A DNA stretch of 64,000 bases from Bog-756 sp963756515 (GTDB lineage Bacteria > Actinomycetota > Acidimicrobiia > Acidimicrobiales > RAAP-2), in NCBI GenBank assembly GCA_963756515.1, contig CAVWNV010000011.1:186001-250000 (forward strand), written 5' to 3'. Below, piece after piece: positions 1-7,869 of the stretch (the first letter of the stretch is position 1; every line of letters begins with the position of its first letter). Below the pieces are notes generated by a model, which was given only the letters and a program-made list of their open reading frames with translations, searched no databases and had not been told where the DNA came from. A program made the translations under genes and the position numbers.

Positions 1-2
1 TC

Positions 3-161
3 GCCCCGGTGTGCACCCGCATGCGCACCTACGACGTCAAGCTCGGCGCGGTGGCTTCGGCGTACACCGAGACCATCCTCTCCCTCCCCGAGTTGGTGGA
101 GTGGACGGCCGAGGCCGAGCGGGAACAGGACGACGTCGAAGAGCTCGAGATGGAGTTCTGA
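3..161 (+). CDS. Glutathione S-transferase family protein, C-terminal fragment
   Basis: The window opens inside this gene, so only about 52 codons before the TGA are present. The readable part begins APVCTRMRTYDVKL and runs through a helical stretch ending ILSLPELVEWTAEAE, followed by an acidic tail. This matches the last helices of the alpha-helical GST C-terminal domain, where the 'P-x-x-W-x-x-x-A' ending is typical. GSTs conjugate glutathione or a related thiol to electrophiles in the cytoplasm. The N-terminal thioredoxin-like domain lies outside the window, so the subclass cannot be set. It converges on the PHA depolymerase gene across about 124 bases in which I see no gene. Confidence 0.7.
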   Translation, partial: APVCTRMRTYDVKLGAVASAYTETILSLPELVEWTAEAEREQDDVEELEMEF

Positions 162-285
162 CCGACTCGACGCCGCCGCGCATCATGACGGGGCTTCCTC
201 GGATGAGGTACCGATAACGCGGTAGCGGTGGCGTACTCGCTCACACCGGAGGCGTGGCGATCGTGGCGTCCTCCACCCAGGTGGG

Positions 286-1509
286 TCAGGCCACGTCGTT
301 GGCGGCGATGAAGTTGCGCACGATGGGGTACACCTGGCTCTCCCACCGGCTGCCACTGAACACCCCGTAGTGGCCCACGCCGGGCTGGAGGTGGTGGCGT
401 TTGCGGGCCGGTCGGATGCCCGAGCACAGGGCCTGGGCCGCCATGGTCTGGCCCACGCCGCACACGTCGTCTCGCTCCCCTTCGATGGTGAGGAGACCGG
501 TGCGGCGGATGGCCCCGGGGTCGACCGGCTGCCCCCGCCACGTGAGTGCCCCCTGGGCCAGGAGCTCCCGCTGGAACACCCGGTCGATGGTCTCGAGGTA
601 GAACTCGGCCGGCATGTCCAGCACGGCGAAGTACTCGTCGTAGAACTCCTCGATGGTCCGGGCCTCCTCGTAGTCGCCCCGCACCAGGTCGTTGTAGAGC
701 TCGATGTGCTGCTTGACGTGTCGTTCGAGGTTCATGAACACGAACCCCGACAGCTGGAGGAACCCCGGGTAGACCCGGCGCATGGCGCCCGGGTAGCGGA
801 GGGGCACCGTGGTGATCACGTTGTCCTCGAACCAGCGCAGGGGCTTGGAGTGGGCCAGGTCGTTGACCTTGGTCGGGTTGACCCGGGTGTCGACCGGGCC
901 GGCCATGAGCGTCAGGCTGCGGGGCTGGGCCGGGTTGTCGGTGGCGGCCATGACGGCGGTGGCAGCCAGCGAGGCCGGGCACGGTTGGCACACCGACAGC
1001 ACGTGGGCGCCGGGGCCGATGAACTCGAGAAACGAGATGACCTGGCCGATGTAGTCGTCGAGGCCGAACCGCCCGTGCTCGACGCCCACGTCGCGGGCGT
1101 TGAGCCAGTCGGTGACGTAGACGTCGTGGTCGGCGCTGAGCGATCGGACCGTGGACCGGAGCAGGGTGGAGAAGTGGCCGGCCAGCGCCGTGACCAGCAG
1201 CACCCGGGGCTGCGGCTCGTCGATGTCCTTGGCGAAGTGCAGGAGGGAGGAGAACGGGGTGGACAGGACCACCTCCTCCCGTACCGGCACCAGCTCGTCG
1301 CCGACCATCACGTGGTCGACGCCGAAGGCGGGGCGCTCGTGGATGAGCCGGGCCCGTCCCACCATCTCGTAGCCGGCCGACAACCGGCGGGCCAGCCGGT
1401 TCTGCGTGAAGCGGTCGGGCAGCTCGCCCAGGGACCACGAGGCCAGGCCGGCCAGGGCCCGGGCGGGGGCGGTGAGGTCCCGTTGCGCCTGATAGGCCTG
1501 GTAGAGCAT
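286..1509 (-). CDS. phaZ: Intracellular polyhydroxyalkanoate depolymerase (PhaZ-type)
   Basis: This enzyme mobilises stored PHA/PHB granules by hydrolysing the polyester in the cytoplasm. The 407-residue product has the layout of the intracellular PHB depolymerase family. An N-terminal MLYQAYQ segment is followed by an alpha/beta-hydrolase core with the cysteine-centred nucleophile elbow VCQPC near residue 174; this family uses Cys instead of Ser. A charged EGERDD segment and the late GVGHYG motif supply the likely Asp and His. The start at 1509 is chosen over the longer frame because an AGGGGA ribosome site sits just upstream and family members begin MLYQ. It is transcribed alone, and no PHA synthase or phasin is in the window. 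Confidence 0.88.
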   Translation of the reverse strand: MLYQAYQAQRDLTAPARALAGLASWSLGELPDRFTQNRLARRLSAGYEMVGRARLIHERPAFGVDHVMVGDELVPVREEVVLSTPFSSLLHFAKDIDEPQPRVLLVTALAGHFSTLLRSTVRSLSADHDVYVTDWLNARDVGVEHGRFGLDDYIGQVISFLEFIGPGAHVLSVCQPCPASLAATAVMAATDNPAQPRSLTLMAGPVDTRVNPTKVNDLAHSKPLRWFEDNVITTVPLRYPGAMRRVYPGFLQLSGFVFMNLERHVKQHIELYNDLVRGDYEEARTIEEFYDEYFAVLDMPAEFYLETIDRVFQRELLAQGALTWRGQPVDPGAIRRTGLLTIEGERDDVCGVGQTMAAQALCSGIRPARKRHHLQPGVGHYGVFSGSRWESQVYPIVRNFIAANDVA

Positions 1510-1620
1510 GCGAGTCCCCTGCAGTCGAGTACCGGCGGAGCGTTCCGGCCACACCACGGAAGGGGCTGGTGCAGCGGTCCCCGATGGTACTCGCGACCGG
1601 TCCCGGAAGGCCCGTCCGGC

Positions 1621-3156
1621 TCAGCTCATGGCGGCGATGGGCTGCTTGGGCGGGTAGTGCCCGAAGGTGATGAAGTGGTCACGGATCCCGCTGGTGAAGC
1701 TGTCGATGTAGGCCAGCTTCCGGATCATGTAGCTGTGGCTCTCCTTGGGATCGAGGTAGAGGTTGTAGAGCCGGCCGTGCGAGTACTTCTGGGTCACCCC
1801 GGTGAAGCCGCCCAGGTTGAAGCAGTCCCGGTCGTCGTCGGAGGTCGAGGCGACCATGAACTTCCACTCCCCCACCCGCAGGGCCGAGAACACGTTGGTC
1901 AGCCAGTAGTAGAGGTACTTGCGGTTGGACTCGCCGTCGGGGTCGAGGAGGAACGAGGTCTGGTCCACCCCGTCGATGTAGCGGTCCGTCGGCACCGACT
2001 CCTCGATATCGGCCAGGGCCAGGACGGTGTTGAACAGGTCCATCTGGGAGAACAGGCCGTCGGTGGCCCGGTCGGGCCCGATCATGCCCGGCCACGTCAC
2101 GATGGCCGGCACCCGCTGACCGCCTTCCCAGGTGGAACCCTTGGCGCTGCGGAAGGGCGAGTAGGCGGCATCCGGCCACGTCTCCATCTCGGGGCCGTTG
2201 TCCGAGGACAGGAAGATGAGGGTGTCCTCCATCTGGCCCGAGGCCTCGAGCTCGGCCACCAGTCGGCCCACGATGTCGTCGAGCTCGACGATGGTGTCCT
2301 TGTAGGGATGCTTGGCCGGCGACGACCCGAGGAACCGCTCGTGGGGATAGTTGTCGAAGTGGGCTCCCCGGGTGCAGTGGTAGAGGAACCAGGGCTGGCG
2401 CTGGTCGGCCGGCTCCTCGGCCATCCGGCGGATGAACTCGAGGGAGTAGGTGGCCCACTTCTCGTCCAGGAGGGAGAGGACGGGCACGGTGACCTCCTCC
2501 ACGTTCTCGGTCTCGCCGCCCCGCACGGCGTGGACGAAGCACTTGTTGAAGGGCAGGTTCTCCACCCACCGCGTGCGCTCCTCGCTGTAGACGATCTCGG
2601 GGAAGAAGTTGGGGTCGCGCCACTCGGTGTACATGTCCGACACCGACAGGAAGCCGTAGAAGTCGTCGAAGCCCACGTTCTGGGGCTGGGACTCGACGTT
2701 CTCCCCGATGTGCCACTTGCCCACCGCCTGGGTCACGTAGCCCGACGCCGACAGCAGCTCGGCCAGGGTCACCTCGCCGTCCAGGCCCCCGGGCTGGCCG
2801 TACATGGGGGGACGGAGCAGCCCGTGCCGCATGGGCAGGCGCCCGGTCATGAGGGAGGCCCGCGACGGGGTGCAGGAGGGCTCCGAGTAGCACGAGGTGA
2901 GCAGCAGGCCCCGGCGGGCCAGCCGGTCGATGTTGGGTGTGGGCGCCCCCACGGCCACCCCTCCGCCGTAGCAGCCGAAGTCACCCCAGCCCACGTCGTC
3001 GAACAGGATGACCAGCACGTTGGGCCGTTTGCCGTTCCGGCCCCGGTAGTCGGCCAGCGAATCGGCGGCGCGGCGGTCCTGGTCGGCCAGGACGAAGTGG
3101 GGCTCGAGGCTGTCGCGCTCCCTGACGGTATCGGCCACCACCGGGTCATGTGCCAT
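1621..3156 (-). CDS. Sulfatase (formylglycine-dependent, alkaline phosphatase superfamily)
   Basis: This is a type I sulfatase, hydrolysing sulfate esters. Residues about 46-54 (PNVLVILFDD) carry the metal-binding aspartates. CTPSRASLMTGR near residue 95 is the canonical C-x-P-S-R signature, whose Cys is oxidised to formylglycine. Later HFDNYPH, SSDNGPE and KGSTWEGG segments fit the rest of the active site. At 511 residues it has the usual length. No signal peptide is visible, so it is probably cytoplasmic. An AGGGAG ribosome site precedes the ATG. It lies 0.7 kb from a sulfate uptake operon, which suggests but does not prove a shared sulfur-scavenging role. The substrate (aryl or sugar sulfate) cannot be told from sequence. 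Confidence 0.9.
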   Translation of the reverse strand: MAHDPVVADTVRERDSLEPHFVLADQDRRAADSLADYRGRNGKRPNVLVILFDDVGWGDFGCYGGGVAVGAPTPNIDRLARRGLLLTSCYSEPSCTPSRASLMTGRLPMRHGLLRPPMYGQPGGLDGEVTLAELLSASGYVTQAVGKWHIGENVESQPQNVGFDDFYGFLSVSDMYTEWRDPNFFPEIVYSEERTRWVENLPFNKCFVHAVRGGETENVEEVTVPVLSLLDEKWATYSLEFIRRMAEEPADQRQPWFLYHCTRGAHFDNYPHERFLGSSPAKHPYKDTIVELDDIVGRLVAELEASGQMEDTLIFLSSDNGPEMETWPDAAYSPFRSAKGSTWEGGQRVPAIVTWPGMIGPDRATDGLFSQMDLFNTVLALADIEESVPTDRYIDGVDQTSFLLDPDGESNRKYLYYWLTNVFSALRVGEWKFMVASTSDDDRDCFNLGGFTGVTQKYSHGRLYNLYLDPKESHSYMIRKLAYIDSFTSGIRDHFITFGHYPPKQPIAAMS

Positions 3157-3262
3157 CGCTGTCGCTCCCTGTTCGGACTCGGGCCGATGCTAGCCAGGGA
3201 GGCCGGAGCGGCCCGTGGGGCTACCGCCGGCCGGCGCGCGTCCTCGCTCCTAGACTGCACTG

Positions 3263-3529
3263 GTGCCAAACAATCAGGTGGCCCGGTCGGCCGCCATGGG
3301 CACAGGAGCCGTGAGCCGGTCCGACCGGCGCCGGTTCGTGTCCCCGTGGTTCAAGCACCGGATCGCGGCCCGACTGGCGCTCACCGGACTGGTCGTGGCC
3401 GGCGCCGTGTGCCTGGCGTTCGGAACCGTGGGCATCGTGATCGGCACCGTCGTTCTCGCCGCCGCCGGCGTGGGGATCTACGTCCAGCGCACGAGGCGTC
3501 GGCGCTCGAGGCCGCTGGCCGACCACTGA
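3263..3529 (+). CDS. Small hypothetical membrane protein
   Basis: I do not recognise a family. The 88-residue product has a basic N-terminus, two adjacent hydrophobic stretches (about residues 37-56 and 58-73, rich in Gly, Ala and Val) and a short Arg-rich tail, so it is predicted to be an inner-membrane hairpin with both ends in the cytoplasm. GTG at 3263 is the longest start; ATG at 3296 is an alternative. Coding is supported by the clean hydrophobic pattern and by a hairpin 12 bases after the stop. The gene is divergent from the sulfatase and upstream of the sulfate transporter operon. Function unknown. Confidence 0.5.
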   Translation: MPNNQVARSAAMGTGAVSRSDRRRFVSPWFKHRIAARLALTGLVVAGAVCLAFGTVGIVIGTVVLAAAGVGIYVQRTRRRRSRPLADH

Positions 3530-3540
3530 CCGCATGATCG

Positions 3541-3561
3541 GTCGGGCGCGCCACTCCCGAC
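3541..3561 (+). terminator. Hairpin after the small membrane protein gene
   Basis: GTCGGG (3541-3546) and CCCGAC (3556-3561) form a perfect 6-bp stem with a 9-base loop, 12 bases past the stop codon. There is no U-run, as is common in high-GC actinobacteria, so this is a possible but weak terminator. Confidence 0.35.
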
Positions 3562-3662
3562 GGAATGGAGTGACGTCAGGCATCAGGCCTGGAGCCGGGC
3601 GGTGAGCGGTGCCCCACAGCTCTGACCTCTGCCTCATCGGCGCGTTCCGACCGGACCTTTAG

Positions 3663-3679
3663 CGAATTTCCCGAATTTC
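3663..3679 (+). promoter_or_regulatory. Tandem CGAATTTC repeat upstream of the sulfate transporter operon
   Basis: CGAATTTC occurs at 3663-3670 and again at 3672-3679, inside an AT-rich stretch (about 3660-3800) that contrasts with the GC-rich surroundings. A TTGACA hexamer lies at 3786-3791, with a poor -10 (AGGAAT, 3810-3815) 18 bases later, just before the GTG start at 3821. The stretch is probably the operon's promoter and control region; the repeats could be half-sites for a sulfur-responsive regulator. I looked for a SAM (S-box) riboswitch consensus and did not find one. Confidence 0.4.
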
Positions 3680-3820
3680 TTTCGGCGGCCCGTACCTCCG
3701 CCAAAACTCGGACCGGTATCCTACAAATTCCATAGCTATTGATGGCACCTCATAGCCTCCCCCCGATTACAGTATTCCTAGCTACTTGACAAATCCCACT
3801 GGAAGAGTCAGGAATAGGGG

Positions 3821-4855
3821 GTGCGAAATCCACGGAACGTCCTCAACTCGACCAAACGCCGGATCGGAGCAGGTGCGGCCCTTCTCGGGCTGTCCCTCGC
3901 CGTCGGTGCCACCATCCCGGCCTCGGCCGGAGCGGCGACCGGGGGGTCGGTGGCCATCGTGGCCTACTCCACCCCCAAGCCGGCCTACGCCGCCCTGATC
4001 ACCGCCTACAACGCCACCAAAGCCGGTGCGGGGGTGACCTTCTCCCAGTCCTTCGGGGCCTCCGGCTCCCAGGCCACCGCGGTGGCCAACGGACTGCCGG
4101 CCGACGTGGTCAACTTCTCACTCGCTCCCGACATGAACAAGCTGGTGAAGGCCGGCCTGGTCTCGGCCAAGTGGAGCGCCACCCCCACCAAGGGGATGGT
4201 GACCAACTCGATCGTCTCCTTCGTCGTGCGCAAGGGCAACCCCGACCACATCACCAACTGGGCCAGCCTGATCAAGAGCGGCGTCAAGATCATCACGCCC
4301 AACCCGTTCAGCTCCGGTAGCGCCAAGTGGAACATCATGGCCGCCTACGGGGCCCAGCTGAACCAGGGCAAGTCGAAGGCCCAGGCCACCGCGTACCTGA
4401 CCAAGATGCTCAAGAACACGGTGGCTCAGCCGTCCAGCGCCTCCAACGCCCTGCAGACCTTCCTCTCCGGCGAGGGTGACGTGCTCCTCGACTACGAGGA
4501 CGACGCCCTCTACGCGCAGAGCAAGGGCGAGCCCATCTCCATCGTCACCCCGCCCCAGACCATCCTGATCCAGAACCCCATCGCCGTCTCCACCAAGGCG
4601 GCCAACCCGGCCGCGGCCAAGGCCTTCGTGGCCTACCTGCTCTCGCCGGCCGGCCAGAAGGTGTGGGGCAAGCAGGGCTACCGCCCGGTGCTCCCGTCGG
4701 TGGCGTCCCAGTTCAAGTTCCCCAAGCCGAAGACGCTGTTCACCATCGACAGCCTGGGTGGATGGACCAAGGTCAACACGGTGTTCTTCACGCCCAGTAC
4801 CGGTGTCGTGGCGAAGATCGAGCAGGGGCTCGGTGTCTCCACCTCCAGTAGCTGA
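3821..4855 (+). CDS. Sulfate/thiosulfate ABC transporter, substrate-binding protein
   Basis: This is the extracytoplasmic receptor that captures sulfate and delivers it to CysTW. It has 344 residues. Residues 1-39 form a signal peptide: a basic Lys/Arg cluster, the hydrophobic core GAALLGLSLAVGA and an Ala-rich cleavage region. The mature part reads as family 1 sulfate-binding protein, with SFGASGSQATAV for anion binding, DVVNFSLAPDMNKL and VLLDYEDDALYA in order. No lipobox cysteine is seen, so anchoring is unclear. The GTG start at 3821 gives the complete signal peptide. The permease genes follow after a GC-rich hairpin that may raise the level of this protein relative to the membrane subunits. 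Confidence 0.9.
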   Translation: MRNPRNVLNSTKRRIGAGAALLGLSLAVGATIPASAGAATGGSVAIVAYSTPKPAYAALITAYNATKAGAGVTFSQSFGASGSQATAVANGLPADVVNFSLAPDMNKLVKAGLVSAKWSATPTKGMVTNSIVSFVVRKGNPDHITNWASLIKSGVKIITPNPFSSGSAKWNIMAAYGAQLNQGKSKAQATAYLTKMLKNTVAQPSSASNALQTFLSGEGDVLLDYEDDALYAQSKGEPISIVTPPQTILIQNPIAVSTKAANPAAAKAFVAYLLSPAGQKVWGKQGYRPVLPSVASQFKFPKPKTLFTIDSLGGWTKVNTVFFTPSTGVVAKIEQGLGVSTSSS

Positions 4856-4868
4856 GATCGAGCGCGTC

Positions 4869-4897
4869 CCCGCCCCCGCCACGCTGGCGGGGGCGGG
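4869..4897 (+). terminator. Perfect 13-bp GC hairpin between the binding-protein gene and cysT
   Basis: Bases 4869-4881 pair without mismatch to 4885-4897 around a CGC loop, only 14 bases after the binding-protein stop and about 26 bases before the cysT ATG. No U-tract follows, so complete termination is unlikely. In ABC operons such hairpins commonly act as partial terminators or 3'-end stabilisers, giving excess binding protein over permease. Confidence 0.6.
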
Positions 4898-4922
4898 TGG
4901 TTCGCGTCGCCGGATCCCCCGG

Positions 4923-5706
4923 ATGTGGGGACGGGTGGCCGGGCCGATGCTGGCCATCACCTATCTCAGCCTGCTGGTCATCCTGCCCCTGGCCGCCCTG
5001 CTGACCCACAGCCTCTCGGGCGGGTGGAGCGCCTTTTGGTCGGCGGTCACCCAGCCCGAGGCGGTGGCGGCCCTCAAGCTGACGCTTCACCACCTCCCTG
5101 GCCGTGGCGGCCTTCAACGCCGTGGCCGGCCTGGTCATCGCCTGGGTCCTGGTCCGCGACGAGTTCCGGGGCAAGGCCGTGGTCAACGCCATCATCGACC
5201 TGCCCTTCGCCCTCCCCACCATCGTGGCCGGCCTCACCCTCCTCACCCTCTACGGGCCGAACAGCCCGTTCCACCTCAACGTGGCCGACTCGCGGTGGGG
5301 CATCCTCTTCGCCCTGGCCTTCGTGACGCTGCCCTTCTCCGTGCGGTCGGTCCAGCCGGTGCTGGCCGAGCTGGACATCGAGACCGAGGAGGCCGCCGCC
5401 TCGCTCGGGGCCTCCTCGGGCCGGGTGCTGTGGCGCATCATCCTCCCCGGCCTGGCCCCGGCCATGCTGGCCGGGGCCGGACTGGCCTTCGCCCGGGCCA
5501 TGGGCGAGTTCGGCTCGGTGGTGCTCATCTCGGGCAACGTGCCGTTCAAGACCGAGGTGGCCTCCTCGTGGATCTACAGCCTGTCCCAGAGCGACGACCT
5601 GTCGGCGGCGGCGGCCATCTCGATCGTGTTGGTGGGGACGGCCCTGGTGGTCCTGTTGGGCATCGGCCTGCTCCGGAGCCACTTCGACATCAGCGAGTCG
5701 GTATGA
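4923..5706 (+). pseudogene. cysT: Sulfate ABC transporter permease CysT, single-base frameshift
   Basis: This is the CysT (CysU) inner-membrane permease of the sulfate importer. The reading frame starts MWGRVAGPMLAITYL at 4923 and is correct through EAVAALKLTL. One extra T at 5086 or 5087 then throws it out of frame. Removing it gives KLTLTTSLAVAAFNAVAG and an intact protein of about 260 residues, the normal family size. It carries the permease coupling motif (EEAAASLGASSGRVLWRI) and several membrane helices. As read, the frame runs on to 5759 as nonsense. The downstream GTG at 5104 would miss the first helices. The rest of the operon is intact and other housekeeping genes here carry similar lesions, so a sequence error is as likely as a true pseudogene. 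Confidence 0.85.
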
Positions 5707-5755
5707 GCGGAGCGGCGCGGCACGACGGCCAGGGCGCGATGACGGCCGGGCCACC

Positions 5756-6631
5756 ATGACCGGGCGCTGGAAGTGGCCGCTGCGGATCATGGCCTTCGGC
5801 TACCTGGGCTTCCTGGTGGTGCTGCCGGTGGGCTCGGTCTTCTACCGAGCCTTCCAACACGGCTTCGGTGCCGCCTGGGACGCCGTGACCACCCCCGACG
5901 GCCTCCACGCCCTGTGGCTGACCTTTCTGGTCGTCCTCATCGCCGTGCCCCTCGACACCGTCTTCGGGGTGGGCGTGGCCCTCATCCTGGCCCGTCACCG
6001 GTTCCCCGGGGCCTGGCTCCTCGACGCCTTCGTCGACCTCCCCCTGGCCGTCTCGCCGGTGGTGGTGGGCATCGCCCTCATCCTCGTCTACGGCAAGACC
6101 GGTTGGTTCGGCAACGCGCTGGCCCAGGCCGGCATCAACGTGATCTTCTCCGTCCCCGGCATCGTGATGGCCTCGGCCACGGTGGCACTCCCCTACGTGG
6201 TGCGCGAGGTCCTGCCGGTACTCCAGGAGATCGGGACCGATCAGGAGCAGGCCGCCACCACCCTGGGCGCGTCGCCCTTCACCATCTTCCGCCGGATCAC
6301 GCTCCCCTCCATCCGGCGCAGCCTGGCCTACGGCGTGACCCTGACCACGGCCCGGGTGCTCGGAGAGTTCGGGGCCGTGGTGGTGGTGTCCGGGGCCATC
6401 GCCGGCCGGACCGAGACCCTCACCCTGTTCATCTCCGACGGCGTGGAGAACCTCAACCTGGTCGGCGCCTACGCTGGCGCAGTCATCCTGGCCCTCCTGG
6501 CCCTGGCCGTGCTGGCCATACTGGGAGCCGGGCAACACGACCTCGACACGGAAGGGAGGAAGCCGAAATGGCGATCACGATCCGATCAGTCTCCAAGCGA
6601 TTTGGAAGTGCCGTTGCTCTCGACGACGTGA
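5756..6631 (+). CDS. cysW: Sulfate ABC transporter permease CysW
   Basis: This is the second membrane subunit of the sulfate importer. The 291 residues include about six hydrophobic segments. The binding-protein-dependent transport signature QEQAATTLGASPFTIFRRI lies near residues 163-181 and contacts CysA. LGEFGAVVVVSGAIAGRTET is typical of CysW. The ATG at 5756 follows cysT by about 50 bases. The C-terminus is odd: after the last helix the frame continues as a polar tail that overlaps the first 64 bases of cysA. Normal family members end near that helix, so the tail may reflect relaxed coupling or another small indel. Confidence 0.87.
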   Translation: MTGRWKWPLRIMAFGYLGFLVVLPVGSVFYRAFQHGFGAAWDAVTTPDGLHALWLTFLVVLIAVPLDTVFGVGVALILARHRFPGAWLLDAFVDLPLAVSPVVVGIALILVYGKTGWFGNALAQAGINVIFSVPGIVMASATVALPYVVREVLPVLQEIGTDQEQAATTLGASPFTIFRRITLPSIRRSLAYGVTLTTARVLGEFGAVVVVSGAIAGRTETLTLFISDGVENLNLVGAYAGAVILALLALAVLAILGAGQHDLDTEGRKPKWRSRSDQSPSDLEVPLLSTT

Positions 6632-7563
6632 GCCTCGAGGTGCCCGACGGCTCCCTGACCGCGCTGCTCGGCCCGAGCGGGGGTGGCAAGTCCACACTGC
6701 TCCGGGTGGTGGCCGGCCTCGAGGCGCCCGACACCGGGACCGTGGAGTTCGACGGCGAGGACGTCACCGGGATACCGGTACGCGACCGGGGCATCGGGTT
6801 CTGCTTCCAGCACTACGCCCCGTTCCGCCACCTCACCGTGCGTCGCAATGTCTCCTTCGGCCTCGAGATCCGGAAGCGACCCAAGGACGAGATCCGCCAG
6901 AAGGTGGACGAGCTCCTCGACCTGGTCAAGATCGACCACCTGGCCGATCGCCACCCCTCCCAGCTGTCGGGGGGCCAGCGCCAGCGCATGGCCCTGGCCC
7001 GGGCCCTGGCCATCGAGCCCCGACTGCTCCTGCTCGACGAGCCCTTCGGTGCCCTCGACGCCCAGGTCCGCCAGGAGCTGCGGGTCTGGCTTCGGGAGCT
7101 GCACGAGAAGATGGCGGTCACCACGGTGCTGGTCACCCACGACCAAGAGGAAGCCATGGAGGTGGCCGATCACCTGGCCATCATCAACGAGGGTCGCCTG
7201 GAGCAGATCGGCCACCCGGCCGACATGTACGACCATCCGAGCAACGAGTTCGTCATGAAGTTCCTGGGGCCCGCCACCCAGCTGGGCGGCTCGTGGGTCC
7301 GTCCCCACGACCTGGTCATCCACCGCAACCCGGCCGCCGGCGACCACACCGGATACGTGGAGCGGGTCACCCACCTCGGTTTCGAGGTGCGGGTGGACCT
7401 CACGATGGACGACGCCAGCGCCACCTGGGTCCAGCTGAGCCGCGGCGCCGCCACCGAACTCGGCCTGTCCCCGGGTGAGCGGGTGTGGATCTCGCCCGCC
7501 GGTTCGGCCGCCACCGGACCGGAGCCGAGGGAGCCGCTGGCGACGGGAGTGGCCGGCAGCTGA
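6568..7563 (+). CDS. cysA: Sulfate ABC transporter ATP-binding protein CysA
   Basis: This ATPase powers sulfate import through CysTW. The 331-residue product shows Walker A GPSGGGKST (near residue 35), a Q-loop in FCFQHYAPF, signature LSGGQRQRMALARAL, Walker B LLLLDEPFGALD and the switch histidine in LVTHDQEEAM. A C-terminal TOBE-like regulatory region (about residues 245-320) follows. The ATG at 6568 is set by a GGAGGA ribosome site at 6555-6560, inside the end of cysW. It closes the operon; the next gene starts after a distinct AT-rich promoter. Confidence 0.93.
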   Translation: MAITIRSVSKRFGSAVALDDVSLEVPDGSLTALLGPSGGGKSTLLRVVAGLEAPDTGTVEFDGEDVTGIPVRDRGIGFCFQHYAPFRHLTVRRNVSFGLEIRKRPKDEIRQKVDELLDLVKIDHLADRHPSQLSGGQRQRMALARALAIEPRLLLLDEPFGALDAQVRQELRVWLRELHEKMAVTTVLVTHDQEEAMEVADHLAIINEGRLEQIGHPADMYDHPSNEFVMKFLGPATQLGGSWVRPHDLVIHRNPAAGDHTGYVERVTHLGFEVRVDLTMDDASATWVQLSRGAATELGLSPGERVWISPAGSAATGPEPREPLATGVAGS

Positions 7564-7578
7564 CACCGGGGTTCGTTC

Positions 7579-7614
7579 TACAATGCACACTTGTATAGTC
7601 ACCTTGTAGACAAG
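7579..7614 (+). promoter_or_regulatory. Promoter/operator of the AbrB-PIN toxin-antitoxin operon
   Basis: In a short AT-rich gap, TACAA (7579-7583) and TTGTA (7591-7595) form one inverted repeat. CTTGTAGACAAG (7603-7614) forms a second, with 5-bp arms and a 2-base centre. TTGTA half-sites therefore recur about every 12 bases. A -10-like TATAGT sits at 7594-7599 within the array, 28 bases before the antitoxin ATG. This layout fits autorepression by the AbrB/MazE-type antitoxin, alone or with its toxin. Confidence 0.6.
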
Positions 7615-7626
7615 TAGTCTGGGCCC

Positions 7627-7869
7627 ATGACCATCACACCGTTCAAGGTCTCCGATCGGGGCCAGATGGCCCTCCCGGCCGAGGCCCGGCACCGCTGGGA
7701 CCTCGACCAGGGTGGGACCGTCGAGGTCGCCGACCTGGGCGGGGCCCTGCTCATCGTCCCAGCCGGACGGGGCGGCCTCCGCGCGCTGCTGGGGGAGGCC
7801 GTCGAGAGCGCCGGCGGCTACGCCACCCTCGTCGCCGACGTCGTGGGGGACGAGCCCGACCTGGCGTGA
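7627..7869 (+). CDS. AbrB/MazE/SpoVT-type antitoxin (DNA-binding)
   Basis: The 80-residue protein has a swapped-hairpin AbrB fold. It starts ITPFKVSDRGQMALPAEARH, the usual 'S-x-x-G-Q-x-x-L-P-x-x-x-R' signature, followed by WDLDQGGTVEVADLGGALLIVP and a C-terminal helical segment that would hold the toxin. It probably neutralises the PIN protein encoded next to it and represses the shared promoter. The toxin gene begins inside its stop codon (GTGA overlap), giving translational coupling. There is no strong ribosome site beyond the short leader. Confidence 0.8.
   Translation: MTITPFKVSDRGQMALPAEARHRWDLDQGGTVEVADLGGALLIVPAGRGGLRALLGEAVESAGGYATLVADVVGDEPDLA

Noticed and set aside
370..3537. A 1055-codon plus-strand open frame
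   Set aside because: It lies antisense to the PHA depolymerase and sulfatase genes, and has low-complexity composition rich in Gly, Val, His and Arg. High GC keeps it free of stops.
3530..3820. Possible SAM or other riboswitch before the sulfate operon
   Set aside because: No S-box consensus stems could be found; only repeats and promoter-like elements.
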